Made by a program: the position numbers and the translations under genes
Shown: one piece after another, positions 22,060-32,869 of the stretch
Numbering within the stretch: the stretch's first letter is position 1
How the letters are laid out: each line of letters opens with the position of its first letter
The notes under the pieces: generated by a model
What the model was told of the DNA's origin: nothing
Database searches by the model: none
The model's input: the letters and a program-made list of their open reading frames with translations, nothing else
Source of the DNA: Neoceratodus forsteri
Taxonomy: Eukaryota > Chordata > Ceratodontiformes > Ceratodontidae
DNA: 64,000 nt
Direction: 5' to 3'
NCBI GenBank assembly: GCA_016271365.2
Contig: CM057452.1
Coordinates: forward strand, 1,242,075,001-1,242,139,000

Positions 22060-23370
22060 AGACAAATTGGCTTGCCTTTTATTGGCAAGCCTTATTATAC
22101 TAGATCTTAAATTGTATCTGTTTATAGGTTCCAGTTGTAGTGCATTTAAAAGAAAAGAAAGGCAGTTTACACAAAACAAAATTATAAACAAATAAATATC
22201 TTTGATGCTGCCTTCTTTGGTCTAATGAACTCCACCCCACTTGAGAATATAAAAAGCAGTGGTGAGTGGTCCAAGGTAATCCTGTAATGAAACACAGTGA
22301 ACTATGATATAAGGGATCTAATATATCCAACACTGATTTAGTTGTAGTATGATAAACAATGTCCCCATAATCAATAATTAACATAAATAATGAATTAACC
22401 AAATTGTTTCTAGTAGTAAAACTAAATAAAGACTTATTTAAAAAAAAAAATCCAATAAACATTTTAATCTTAAAGAAATATTATCTATGTGTGTTTTAAG
22501 TGTTAATGGAGTATCTAAGACCAATCCTAAGTATTTGTACTATAAGTGTGGGGTCTAACAGTTTCAGTACCATTGAGTGAGTATAATTTTAAATGTGAAA
22601 AGTCATGATTCTTTTTAGAAAAAATCATCCATTTAGTTTTTTTTTTGTATTTAATAGTACCCTTAAATCAAATAAAGCAGTTTGAATTATGTTAAAGTAA
22701 TTCTGAATATTTGTAACGCAGTATTAATATCTTTGTGAGTAGTATATAATATAGTGTTGTCTGCATTTAAAAAAGTATTAGTCAATTTTGAACAGTGATT
22801 GGGAAGCCCATTAATATATACCAGAAACAAAAGGGGCCCCAGGACTGAGCTCTGTGAAACCCCCCCGTATTAAGAAAAGTGGATCAGAATTGATATTACT
22901 GTACCAACTTTAACAAAATGTTGTTGATGCATTAAATACTACTGGAACCACAATAAAGCTGAGTAACCCAGACATATTTTCTTTAAATTGTTGAGCAAAA
23001 TGACATAATCCGCTGTATTGAATGCTTTCAATAAGTCTAAAAAAACAGCTGGTGTACTATAACCTGAATCAAATGAGGAAAAATACAATTTGTTACCCTA
23101 TTAATAACATTAGAAGTGTTATGTCACTTTCTGAAACCTGCCTGGTATTCTGTTAAAATGTTAAACTTAGTAAGATAAAAAGTAAGTTGCCTGTGAATTA
23201 TATTTTCAATGATCTTTATAAATGGAGTCAAGATAGAAATTGGGCCATAACAACTCGGTTCTCCACCTTTGAATATAGGTACAATGGGTACAATTTTCCA
23301 GTCATTTGGTAAATAGGAGTTGTTAATAGACAGATTATAAAGATATGCAAGATGAGGTGCCAAAATATGA
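22060..23370 (-). pseudogene. L2-like LINE reverse transcriptase, decayed
   Basis: In minus-strand order: fingers (LPNDWKIVPIVPIFKGGEPS at about 23290), ILTEYQAGFRK-type finger end, motif A VFLDLLKAFNTADY (about 23030), motif B region VLGPLLFLVYING (about 22835), and motif C LNADNTILY (about 22765; normally YADD). A thumb region follows, IDYGDIVYHTTTKSVLDILD and LPWTTHHCFLY (22460-22210), and finally NRYNLRSS (about 22120). The motif C change and many frame breaks make it inactive. It stops at the edge of the C-rich block, so the 3' end is lost or displaced. Confidence 0.8.
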
Positions 23371-23399
23371 GAAGTTAATTTATAGATAAATTATTATTA

Positions 23400-24530
23400 T
23401 TATCATTTGAAGCACTGTAGACCACTGTGAAGTATATTTGTTTAAACTTATGGTATTATGTTTGCCATGTGCATGCGCAGCAAAGATATTGTTATGAGTG
23501 TGGGTTTTAAGAGGTGTGACACTGTCAGTTCCACCACTTCGGAGTGCCAGTGGCATTGCGCCCGCTGCCTGGTTATTATGGCGCCATGTGGAAAAGTCGC
23601 CCTCCTCTATTTTTGTGGGGGAGATGCACCCCCCATACCCACCTTTCTAATCGTACTAACTCCAAGGGGATGGACCTCAGGAAGGGGGTGGCGAATGTGA
23701 CATTTGGCACCGTAATGACCAGGACTGTAACTGGCCCCCTAATGACTGGTAAGGGACACTGTCAGTCCAATGCAGAGCAGTCAGCAAGGGGCTCATCAGT
23801 GTCAAACCAGTCATCAGCAGGCTGATCATGACACTGTTCTGGCTTGCTCGGAGGAAACTTTGTTTAGTCCAAAGGAGAGATCTGGTCAAATCATGGGGTG
23901 GCTCATTCATTTGATCTACATATTACAACCCAGCATGCACAGATGATCTGTCATGATCAGCCTGCTGAAGTCCCTCCCTACCAACTTCATGCCCGGTGCC
24001 AGCTGCAATCCCTCCACCTCACCCATTTTCATTGTGCAACACCAGGGAGCCCACCACGACCAGTGCCACCAAACCTAACAAAAGATTTCTTCCTTAGTCT
24101 CTCTCTTCCATGTTAAAATTCTATCACAGGGGTGCCCAATTCCCTCTGCCAGTTGTTACCCACCACTCTGCCTGTTTTGATCGTGTGACATCAGGAATCC
24201 CACCCCAGAAGCCACCAGACATAATACTGACACTGGGGTGCCCAGTCCTCAGTGTCAGTATCTGAAATTAAGAAAACCATCCCTCATGGTTTTTTTAATG
24301 TAAAATATACCATGTAAAAATGAAAACCCTCTATCGATGTCTGTTGCCACCACCGATACTGTTTCCCCACCTGACCTCCCACTCAGCACCTAAAACCCCA
24401 TAACACCCTAAGCCCTTACTTACCTACCTACTGGGGGCCCAACACCGTAATCCTCTCTGGACTGGAGACATGTCTTCACTTTTCAATGCTGGACTGTGAA
24501 TCGAGGAAATCAGGTATGTGATTCAGTATA
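23400..24530. other. Unassigned stretch
   Basis: Short frames on both strands resemble nothing known. GACACTGTCAGT-type and CAGTGTCAG motifs recur (about 23517, 23755, 23800, 24240-24260), which may hint at an old inverted-repeat element, but I could not define its ends. Confidence 0.3.
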
Positions 24531-24938
24531 TTTCAATGGGTTCTGAATATGTCTTCATGACTTAATCATTTTGAGTATATTTTTGCCCCAGATTTTCAGC
24601 ATGCTTTTTTTGGGACCCCGCCTCATGAACAGTGACAGTAAAATTAAGCAAATCTGTCCCAAAAGGTGTTTTTGCAGTCACGGGCCCGGATATTCAAACT
24701 GCGCCATTCTGAGGCGCAAGCCCTTGCGCTGCTCAAAATAGTTGTGCAGGGGGTGTGGAGGCATGACATTCAAAGGAGTTGCGCTTATTGAGCAACCCTT
24801 TGAATATCACCCCAGCTACGCCACTGTGCATGGCGCAGTGGAACTTGCTCCACCGCAAGTTGTCAGAGTTGAGCATTAAACGCGATTGGCGCCAAGTACC
24901 ATTATCATGCGCCGTTTCCGATATTCAAAGGTGACGTA

Positions 24939-25004
24939 CAAATGGGGCCATAATTCATGCAAGGCACAGGGGGGGCCATTTGCATCTGATTATGGCCCCA
25001 TTTG
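24939..25004. repeat. 16-bp perfect hairpin in composite repeat
   Basis: CAAATGGGGCCATAAT at 24939-24954 pairs perfectly with ATTATGGCCCCATTTG at 24989-25004 across a 34-base loop. A weaker hairpin based on GACATTCAAAGGAGTTGC / GCAACCCTTTGAATATC lies at 24769-24812. Confidence 0.85.
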
Positions 25005-25100
25005 CATGCCATTAGCATGTAGGTGCGCCGATCCCCGAGGACTTGCTCCTGGCCGCCCTGCCAGGCAGCAGCCATCGGGGACCAACGCACCCTGCAGCCC

Positions 25101-25610
25101 GATCGCGGGCACAATGTGAAAACAACCCCCCCTGCCCACACATCTCCCAATGCCCGATCGCGGACAGAAAGTATCATGAAACCCCTCCGCCCACATTCTC
25201 CCAATGCCCGATCGCGGGCAGAAAGTATCATGAAACCCCGCCCACACATCTCCCAATGCCCGATCGGGCAGAAAGTATCATAGAAACCCCCGCCCACATC
25301 TCCCAATGCCCGATCGCGGGCAGAAAGTATCATGAACCCCGCCCACACATCTCCCAATGCCCGATCGCGGCAGCAAGTATCATAAACCCCTGCCCACACA
25401 TCTCCCAATGCCTGATCGCGGGCAGAAAGTATCATGAAACCCCCGCCCACACATCTCCCAATGCCCGATCGCGGGCAGAACGTGAAAAACACCCCTGCCC
25501 AAACAGCTCCCAATGCCCGATCAAGGGCAGAATGTAAAAGACCCCCAACCCGAATATCTCCGCAGGTCCAGTGGACCGTAATGCCGATCATGGGCAGAAT
25601 GTCCAGTGAC
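25101..25610. repeat. 52-bp GC-rich minisatellite, 10 units
   Basis: The core GCCCGATCGCGGGCAGAA, followed by GTATCATGAAACCCC and CCCACACATCTCCCAATG, repeats with GATC at 25101, 25156, 25210, 25262, 25312, 25363, 25414, 25467, 25519 and 25586 (spacing 50-55 bp, last gap 67). Both strands stay open across it. The minus-strand frame 25705-24905 encodes about 17-residue repeats with ILSARDRALGDVWAG, and the plus strand encodes SQCPIAGRKYHE repeats. I treat both as composition artefacts. Confidence 0.9.
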
Positions 25611-25730
25611 AACCCCCAAACATCTCCCTGGTGTCTAGTGTCCCCACCCCACCTACCACGAAGCCCCCACCACCGCTCCCCGGCGGCGGCGGGCGGCAGC
25701 ATCACCCGCCTGCCGCCGCGGCCCTCGTCT

Positions 25731-25808
25731 GACTGTCAGTAGGGCTGCACGCCCATTGGTGCAGAGCTAGAGCCAATGGGTGTGCAGCCCATACCGTACA
25801 TGACAGTC
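25731..25808. repeat. Two-step hairpin at the right end of composite repeat copy 1
   Basis: The inner stem pairs GGGCTGCACGCCCATTGG (25742-25759) with CCAATGGGTGTGCAGCCC (25773-25790); its single mismatch can be a G-T pair. The outer stem pairs GACTGTCA (25731) with TGACAGTC (25801). It may mark the element terminus. Confidence 0.85.
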
Positions 25809-25948
25809 CAGATTTGTGAATGAACCCATGGGGTTGCCAAGGAAACAGCATGCTAGGGAGAGCATGGGTGGTGAGCCTGCTGCGGAGACCATAAAAAGCA
25901 TGAAGCAGAGCCCTTAAACATGCTTCAACACACAGACTGTAGCTGCCA

Positions 25949-26185
25949 ATGCCTCTACTAAAGCCCCAGGTCAGAAACGGATCTAGCAGAAATAATTCTG
26001 TGCCCCCCCATCCTCCGTTAACCCCAAGCAGAAGGGCACAACAACTAACAGTGTCTGTAGAAGTTCGGTGCCAGAAACCTGCAAAGGAAAATACAAGTCA
26101 TCCCTTGACAAAGCTCATAGTATGGCAAAGTACATATAAATCCCATCTGGGTATTGTAAACCTCAGTAGCCAATTCCTCACCTGA
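25949..26185 (+). CDS. Unidentified 78-codon open frame (doubtful)
   Basis: The frame starts at an ATG in an acceptable context (CTGCCAATGCC) and encodes a basic, Ser/Pro-rich peptide (LKPQVRNGSSRNNS). A CATAAAAAGC sequence near 25889 would place a TATA-like box about 30 bases before a potential start of transcription. No domain is recognised, no splice partner was found, and the frame ends within 237 bases. It could be a chance frame, or a first exon or retroelement leader. Confidence 0.15.
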   Translation: MPLLKPQVRNGSSRNNSVPPHPPLTPSRRAQQLTVSVEVRCQKPAKENTSHPLTKLIVWQSTYKSHLGIVNLSSQFLT

Positions 26186-26575
26186 GATAGAAAAAAATGG
26201 TCAGGACCCAGGGCCACCAACCATGAAACAGTCTTACCATCATCGCAGTCACAGAGTGACACTCCGATAAAATGTATTGGCATTAATAAATCATCAGAAC
26301 AAATGCAACATCCAAGGGGCTATGAGGATGGCTACTAGCTGATTTATACTTTATAGACCAATAAAGAAAAACAGTCCCTTAACTGAAAGCCATAGGTAGA
26401 AACAGAAGAAGAAGAATGGGTAGGGGCAGCTGACGTGAGTCTTCTCTGGAGCAACATGGCTGACTGACAGCCAACTCCCACAGCAGACACCCTTTGCTCT
26501 GCATCCCTTGTTGCTCAGAACTGCAAGTGCTCCAGACCACTAAGGCTGATTTGAGGGGGTGCAGCAGAGTTCCAG

Positions 26576-27366
26576 TTGGCTGCAAAAATGTGTAGGCATC
26601 ATTGCCTTAGTTCCAGCCATTGGAAAATGATGTGGTCGTCATGTGTGGTTGACTGGCTGGCGGACGGATTAAGTGATGGGGGAGAGGGGGTCCCAATGGT
26701 GGGACAAAGCCTCCTCTTGCCCGGAGATGCGGCTCAAGTTAATGAACAATGTAGAGCACACAGCTGTGCTAATAGTAGTCTGAGAAAATGTACAGGTGCA
26801 TTAAGTCAAGTTCAAAAACTGGCTCCTTACAGCCAGGTGAACGGGATTGCCAGCAAAAATGTGTAGACATTGTTCCCTTGGTCTAGGCTGCTGGGACTGG
26901 GTTCAGTTTTTGTGTGTGGTCAGCTGGCTGGTGGCTTTGGTGATGGGGGGAGAAGAGGAGGTCCCAGTGGTGGGAAAAAGCCTCCTCTCATCCTGGAGCT
27001 GTGGCTGAAGTTAATGAAGAAAGAGGAGCGCATGTCCATGCTCATTGTAGTCTGAAAAAGTACTCAGGTGCACAAAGTCATGTTCAAAACTGGTGCCTTA
27101 CAGTCACTCGAACATGACTGGCTGCAAGAATGTGTGGGCGTCATTCCCTTGGTCCTGGCCATTGGAGCAGTTTTGGTCCTCATGAGTGGTCAGCTGGCTG
27201 CTGGCTTCAGTGATGGGGAGAGGGGGATCCCAGTGGTGAGACAAAGTCTCCTGTCCTAGAGCTGTGACTGAAGTTAATGAAGAAAGTGGAGCACACGGCT
27301 ACACTAATTGTAGCAATAGAAAACATTCAGGTATGCTAGGATAAGTTAAAAACTGATACCTTAAAG
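26576..27366. repeat. 271-bp tandem array, units 1-3
   Basis: AATGTGTAGG-type starts at 26587, 26858 and 27129 give an exact 271-bp period. Shared blocks include CAGCTGGCTG, GTGATGGGG, CCCAGTGGTG, GACAAAG and TTAATGAA. Unit 4 continues at 30201 beyond a CR1 insertion. The units differ by small substitutions and indels. None encodes a recognisable protein. Confidence 0.9.
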
Positions 27367-27688
27367 TAGAAACATAGAATCTGATGGCAGATAAGGATTG
27401 CTTGGCCCACATAGTCTGCCCATTTCCCTACCTAATGGATAAGCTGCAGATCCTAGTTGGCCAACAGCGCACTTCCTCCTAGCCTCCCACTAGAACTACT
27501 TTATGTCTGTCCCATGCATTCTTGAATTACCCCACTGTTGTTGACTCCATGACCACCTCAGGAAGGCTGTTTCATGCATCTACAATCCTCCTCATGAAAA
27601 AATACTTCCTCACATTACCTCTGAGCCGTCCCCCTTCTATCTTCAAATTGTGCCCCCTTGTTCTTGCACATCTCTTTTCTGAAAGATG

Positions 27689-28625
27689 TTATCCTCTTGG
27701 ACTTTGTTGATTCCCTTGAGGTACTTGAAAGTTTCTATCATGTTCTCCCTCTCCCTTCTTTCCTAGGGGGTATACATATTGAGCTCCTTTAGTCTCTCTT
27801 TGTATGTCTTCTGGTGCAGACCCTACACCATTTTTGTTGCCCTCCTCTGGACAGCATCTACCATGTCTATGTCTTTGCGGAGATGGGGGCTTCCAGAACT
27901 GCAAGCAGTACCCCAGATGGGGTCTTATCAACTGTCTGTACAGAGGGATAACAACTTCCTGTTTTCTACTGGTCATGCCTCTCCCTATGCATCCCAGTAT
28001 CCCCCCAGCCCTCCTCACTGCCTTCTCACATTGCTTGCCCACATTTAGGTCATCTGATATGACTACCCGAAGATCCCTTCCATTTTTGTTGTTGTCAGTA
28101 TCTCACCCCCCCACCCCATTGTGTACTCTTCCCCTGGGTTTTGTTTCCTAGGTGCATTACTTTGCACTTCTTTGCATTGAATCTAAGCTGCCATACATTT
28201 GATCATTCCTCCAACCTTGCCAAGTCCCTTCTCATCCTTTCCACCCCACCTTGTGTATCAACCCTGTTGCATACCTTTTTGTCATCTGCGAAGAGACATA
28301 CTTTTCCTTCCAGTCCCTCTGCAATGTCCCTTATAAAGACATTAAAAAGGACCAGACCCAGTACTGAACATTGCAATACCCCACTAGTAACCCCCCTTTC
28401 TTCACCGTGGACTCCGTTTACTATTACCCTCTGGGTCCTGTTGTCCAGCCAATGTTTTACCCAGGCTACCATCCTGTGACCCACTCCCAGGCTGGCAAAT
28501 TTGTTTATTAATCTTTTGTATGGGACTGTGTCAAATGCCTTGCTAAAGTCTAGGTAGGCCATGTCCACAGCCCCTCCCTGGTCTACTAATTTGGTCACCC
28601 TGTCAAAGAAATCAATTAGATTCAT
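27689..28625 (-). pseudogene. CR1 reverse transcriptase, LINE A
   Basis: The frame 28625-28203 holds motif A DMAYLDFSKAFDTVPYKRLI (intact Asp), a motif B region reading GVTSGVLQCSVLGLVLFNVF (canonical GVPQGSVLGPLLF) and motif C LFADDKKVCNRVD. The second frame, 28042-27689, holds the thumb and C-terminus (AGGILGCIGRGMTSRKQEVV, IPLYRQLIRPHLGYCLQFW). A frame change separates them. Further fingers sequence lies at 28640-29000. The changed motif B and the frameshift suggest a dead copy. Confidence 0.85.
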
Positions 28626-29343
28626 CTGACATGACCTTTCTGCTGTGAATCCATGCTGCCTTGAATCCTGTGCCCCACTGGCCTCTAGGTACTAAACAAT
28701 TCTTTCCTTCAGAAATGATTCCATCATTTTTCCTATCACTGAGGTCAAACTGACAGGTCTATAGTTTTCTGCCTCTGTCTTGCTCCCACTGTTGTGAAAG
28801 GAAATCACATCCACCCTCCTCCAGTCCTCAGGTACCACACCATCCTCCCATGATTTGTTAAAAAGGGTAGTCAGCGGTGTTACTAGTTCTCCCCTTAGTT
28901 CTTATAGAATTCTGGTATGAATCCCATCAGGCCCCATTACTTTGTCCACCTTCAGTTTTAGGAGTTCTTTCAAAACCCTTTCTTCTGTGAAAGGACTGAT
29001 ATCGACCCCCCCTATCCAGAGTGCCTCTATTGACTGGATTAGGTACCTCTCCTCCTCTTCTTTTGTGAATACTGAGCAGAAATATTCATTCAGTATCCCT
29101 GCTTTTCATTGTCCCTCTCTGCCCACCCACCTCCTCTTTATTCAGCCTCAGTATCCCTCCCTTTGTCTTTCTTCGCTCCCTAATATACCTATAAAAGGTT
29201 TTATCCCCCTTTTTAACCGAGTTGCTATCTTTTCCTTGTTTTGGGCCTTTGCTATTGTGACTGCCTTCCCCGCGCTTCCTTCTCCTTTAACTGGTACAGT
29301 TCTCTGTCCTTCTCCTTCTGTGTTTCCTTATACATCCTGAATG

Positions 29344-30195
29344 CTATTTTTTTCTCCCTAACCTTCCCCACTGCATCATTTGAGAACCATAGTGTTTTTT
29401 TCTTTCGTTTGATTTGTTTATTTGCTTCACACAAAGGCTTGTTGCCTCCGTGATGGCAGCTTTGATGTTTCCCCATTGTTGCTCCTCTCCCCCTTCTTGC
29501 CTGTTTGCTAGTGCTTTTCTGAGGCACTCTCCCATTTTGACAAAATCAGCCCTCCTGAAGTCCAGTATCTTCACTTTTGTATGGCTTGACTCTACAGCTG
29601 AGTTTATCGTGAACCACACTGTTTTGTGGTCACTTGTTCCCAGATGGCTACCCACTTCTAGATCTGAGATCCTCTCTCCATCCACATTTGAGAGTACCAG
29701 GTCTATGATTGCTCCCTCCCAAGTTGGTTCCAACACTAGCTGTCTGAGGCATGTCCCCTGTAGGGCATCTAGAATGGCCATGCTCTTGGATGTGGCTGCA
29801 GCAAAGGTGCTCCAGTTAACATCTGGCATATTCAGGTCCCCCATCAGCAATATCTCCCCTTTCTCTTCTATCCTAAGGATGCCTTCTATCATTTCCTTGT
29901 CCATTTCCTTCCCCTGAGACAGGGGTCTGTATACAACCCCTGTTCAGATTGTGGTGCCATTTCCGGTCTCCAGGGTGACCCACAGTGTCTCCTCTCCTCC
30001 CCTCCCTGTTTACCCTTTAGTTCCGTTCATTTCATCCCTTCCCTTACATAGAGAGCTACTATTCCTCCTCTTCTACCCTCCCTGTCCCTCCTGTAGATTG
30101 TGTACTTTGGTATGTTGAGATCCCAGTCATGGTACTCTGTGTATCATGTTTCTGTAACTGCCACGATATCCAGGCATCCCTCTTCCATCAAGGCC
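29344..30195 (-). pseudogene. CR1 endonuclease, LINE A
   Basis: Starting at the truncation, the reading is CLDIVAVTET, a stop, YHDWDLNIPKYTIYRRDREG and VALYVREGMK. The open part 29904-29344 continues with LLMGDLNMPDVNWST, IIDLVLSNVDGERISDLEVG and LGTSDHKTVWFTI. The ET, GDLN and SDH motifs are the catalytic signature of APE-type LINE nucleases that nick the target DNA. The N-terminal NARSL motif is lost by truncation, and stops break the N-terminal third. Confidence 0.8.
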
Positions 30196-30200
30196 ACCAG

Positions 30201-30420
30201 TTGGTACCTTACAGCCACTCAAACAGTACGGGCTGCACTAATGTCTACGAATCACTTCCCTTGTCCTAGTCATTGGGACAGGGTCCAGTCTTCATGGGTA
30301 GTCAGCTGGCTGGCAGCTTCAGTGATGGAGAAGAGGGGATCCCAGTGGTGGGACAAAGCTTCCTCTCTTCCCGAAGCTGCCACTCAATTAAAAGAACTTT
30401 GGTATAATTTTTTAAGACAC
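30201..30420. repeat. 271-bp tandem array, unit 4
   Basis: After the CR1 5' junction the array resumes with GTACCTTACAGCCACTC, AATGTCTACG at 30240, CAGCTGGCTGGCAG, GTGATGG and CCCAGTGGTGGGACAAAG. It aligns to units 1-3 and fades out near 30420. Confidence 0.85.
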
Positions 30421-32860
30421 TATATTTTACTCAAGAGAAATGGAAAAATGAAAAGGGATTGAAATGTGAGGCCTTCAGATTCTTCAGACAATGGTAGACC
30501 TGTTGCTGTTGCTGTTATTGGGATCTAAATCATTTGAGCATAGAAAGTTTTGCGTGCCCTAAAATCGGGAAGTGCAAATTGTGATTGATTTTACATACTG
30601 AACTTGTTTGCAACCAGTAAAAAAAGAAAAGTAACAACTGCAAAAGCAGAAACCTAAAAATGGTAACAGTATTTAAGACCCATGGCTCAGAGCAAGTTGA
30701 GAGGGGGCATGCCAATATACCTGGGAACACTCGACTTGAGACAGGGTAAGAGTTTCAGCGGTAAACTAGGGACTACTTAGCTTGAGGGAGGAGTGCTTGG
30801 TGTGGTGTTCGGTAAGTATGTGTGTACCAATGAATACCAGGGACGTTTAGACACAAAAAGACTGTCATTCTCAACACAAATTAATGGTCATTTGTTATTG
30901 AACATTATTTTCAAGAAGAATAGGAGAAACATATTTAAAAATGCTGGTTTAGTTGCACAGACAGACATAGTGCTTCAGTCTTCTCTGGCAGTATTTTGCT
31001 TTTTGTAACCAGACTCTCACCCCCATCCTGGTTTGAGATTAGTTACAGAAAAGTTATTGTTTATAAGAGAAATGCCTGAGTCCTGGAACAAGTCAAGCTC
31101 CTCCAGAAGAAGTAGTTGAGACTGCTAAGTCACTGTGAATACCTGCACATGTGTTCAGTGCTTATGCTAATGCAGGCTGCTGCTGCACCTCCCACTGACT
31201 ACGGCAGAGCGGGTACAGCACATGAGCATGTGTGAGTACTTTTGACCTCCTAGCTCAGATGAGTCTACAGTATCTGGCAGAGGGAGAAACAGAATGCAGA
31301 AATGAGTGCAGTCACTAGTGGATCTAGCTGTGTAGCAAAACAGTGCCAGCTAGTCCCGTACGCGAGCAAATAATAACTGCTTTAGCCTAATCTGAGCCTT
31401 AAAAAGCAACATTTCACATTTATAGGGAAAGCACTTTCCAGTTAACAGAACTGGTATCCTCTTAGTCATATTCTGGATCCATCCCCAAGTGCAGAGGCTT
31501 CTCCCCGCTCTCAAGAGTGAGATGAAGTGATCTCTGGCCTGCAGAACAGACTATAAAGCAGAGAGTTGAGGCAGAAAGATCAGAGCAGAGCTTGCTATGC
31601 CACTGACTGATATGTGAGTACAGAATACTTTCGAATTTTATCAGCAGCCAAAGGGTGAGAGAGAGTGGGCAACAGAGATAAAGAGAAGAGAGAGAGAGAG
31701 AGAGTGAATTCTCAGGCCATGGAGTCACATACAGAAAAGATGGAGAATGCAGAGGAGTTGTGGGGCCGCCTCTCAAGTGATTCACTATAGGGCTTGCTCC
31801 ATGTTTCACAGTGTCTGGAGGTAGTATGCTATAGGTCATTAGGCTGGGCACTGGGGTAGTAAGGCAAAGTCTTCCTGCTATCCATGGAATGCTGTTTGCT
31901 CCAGAGGAAATCGCACATGTGTGCAATTGCTGCAGATCAGGTGTATATCTCCTTCCCAGGGATGTTAAAGAAACTTTGCACTTAATGGGCTTGAGCTAAG
32001 GGTAGTATTTGGCAGAGTGGGGGAAGGTGCCTATTTCAATCATGTCTGTCTGGGAGAGGCTAACAAAAGACTCCACAAGATTATTTCAGAGAGTAGGGGC
32101 CATAATTCGAAAACACTATGCACACCCATGACCTGATATCATCCTAGGTGTAAACAGTGAAGGCAGAATAAAAAAACAGATTATAAAATGGACATGAAAA
32201 ATGCTTGAAACTGATTGGTCAGACTGGGGCTTTAGCTGTGTGTAAATCTCACAACAAACACATGAGTAAAGTCTCCGCTGACCTGATCATGTCTACATGC
32301 ATGTAGATCAACTGATCAATGAACATTAGATGTTTTGAAATGGTATCACAGCCATTTGTATTATCAGATATGTGAATGCACATTTAAGACAACATTAAAA
32401 AATCAGCCCTTTCAGCAGTTAAGCATCAGTGACAGTGAACCCCACAAAGAAATGGCGAACACCTACTTTAATTTCTGCCGTAGTGCTGATTTTTTTTGGT
32501 TTTGTTTTTTTCAACTCTTTTTCTCACCTCTGGAGCTGGAACTCTCTTGGGCCTCACCTCTGGCCAGTACTGCACTACCATCCACTGTAAGCCCCGCCAT
32601 CTTCAAGGACGTTACTGTTCCTTCCCAAGCCCCCCGGAGGGCATAGGGCCCAAGGAGATAGAAGGGGCAGTGGAGGGGCTCCAGTATTGGATGTGTGGCA
32701 GTGTGGCTTGGGGCAGGCTGTCACCTATCCGGCCAAGAGGGGTTTTTCCCCTATGGTGTTTTACACCTCGCCAATGTGGGACATGCAATGCCATCCCTGC
32801 CCCAGACCTGGGTGCTCCCAACCACGTCCAGAGGACACCCGCCCGACATCTACACCTTCG
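30421..32860. other. Unassigned stretch
   Basis: Apart from a GA microsatellite at about 31677-31706 I see no coding frame, SINE or tandem structure. A TAGGGGCCATAATTCG sequence at 32094 resembles the ends of some DNA transposons, but no partner end was found. Frames near 31462-31926 (minus) and 32335-32864 (plus) look like chance frames. Confidence 0.35.
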
Positions 32861-32869
32861 CTAAGCCCC

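Larger units (their letters stand above)
15690..22060. other. 6.4-kb strand-asymmetric C-rich, G-poor block of unknown origin
   Basis: Over this span the plus strand is rich in C and poor in G; in the line starting at 16741 I count 25 C and 8 G in 60 bases. Flanking sequence shows no such bias. Homopolymer T or A runs of about 8-19 bases interrupt it near 17970, 19130, 19577, 20429, 20905 and 21541. It ends abruptly where a minus-strand LINE begins near 22060. Such skew is typical of old retroelements whose RNA is C-rich, but I found no RT, integrase, gag knuckle, LTR pair or primer-binding site in any frame. Confidence 0.6.
24540..25810. mobile_element. Composite repeat, copy 1
   Basis: The left part (24540-24681) is one partial unit of the about-280-bp repeat that forms an array at 35.4-36.6 kb (shared CCCCAGATTTTCAGCAT, CCTCATGAACA and CCCAAAAGGTG). 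At 24682 it passes into GGGCCCGGATATTCAAACTG and a region with several GATATTCAAAGG motifs in alternating orientation. A GC-rich part and the 52-bp minisatellite follow. Copy 2 (35396-36994) has the same order and the same junction, so this is one repeated unit and not a chance neighbourhood. Superfamily is unknown; Harbinger-like ends are a guess. No transposase was seen. Confidence 0.65.
27367..30200 (-). mobile_element. CR1-group LINE A, 5'-truncated, inserted in the 271-bp array
   Basis: Minus orientation: the 3' end, ending ATTCTATGTTTCTA at 27367, is the CR1-type 3' signature; the 5' end breaks inside the endonuclease at 30200. The flanks GATACCTTAAAG (27355-27366) and GGTACCTTACAG (30203-30214) are diverged copies of the same array sequence, giving a 12-bp target duplication with two mismatches. 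The length is 2834 bp. It is a relative of LINE B at 39.9-44.3 kb, with which long stretches align, and the two look old by their many frame breaks. Confidence 0.9.

Noticed and set aside
15690..22060. Provirus with paired LTRs spanning the C-rich block
   Set aside because: No long direct repeats, primer-binding site or polypurine tract could be matched between the two edges.
25101..25610. CRISPR-like array (regular about-52-bp repeats)
   Set aside because: Units are contiguous with no unique spacers, the genome is vertebrate, and no cas genes are present.
24905..25705. 266-codon minus-strand frame with repeated ILSARDRALGDVWAG
   Set aside because: It is the translation of the 52-bp GC-rich minisatellite; the plus strand is equally open, and the related locus at 36.6-37.0 kb lacks the repeats.
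31462..31926. 154-codon minus frame with Leu/Ser-rich run
   Set aside because: The LSLSLSS run comes from the GA microsatellite, and no family similarity is visible.
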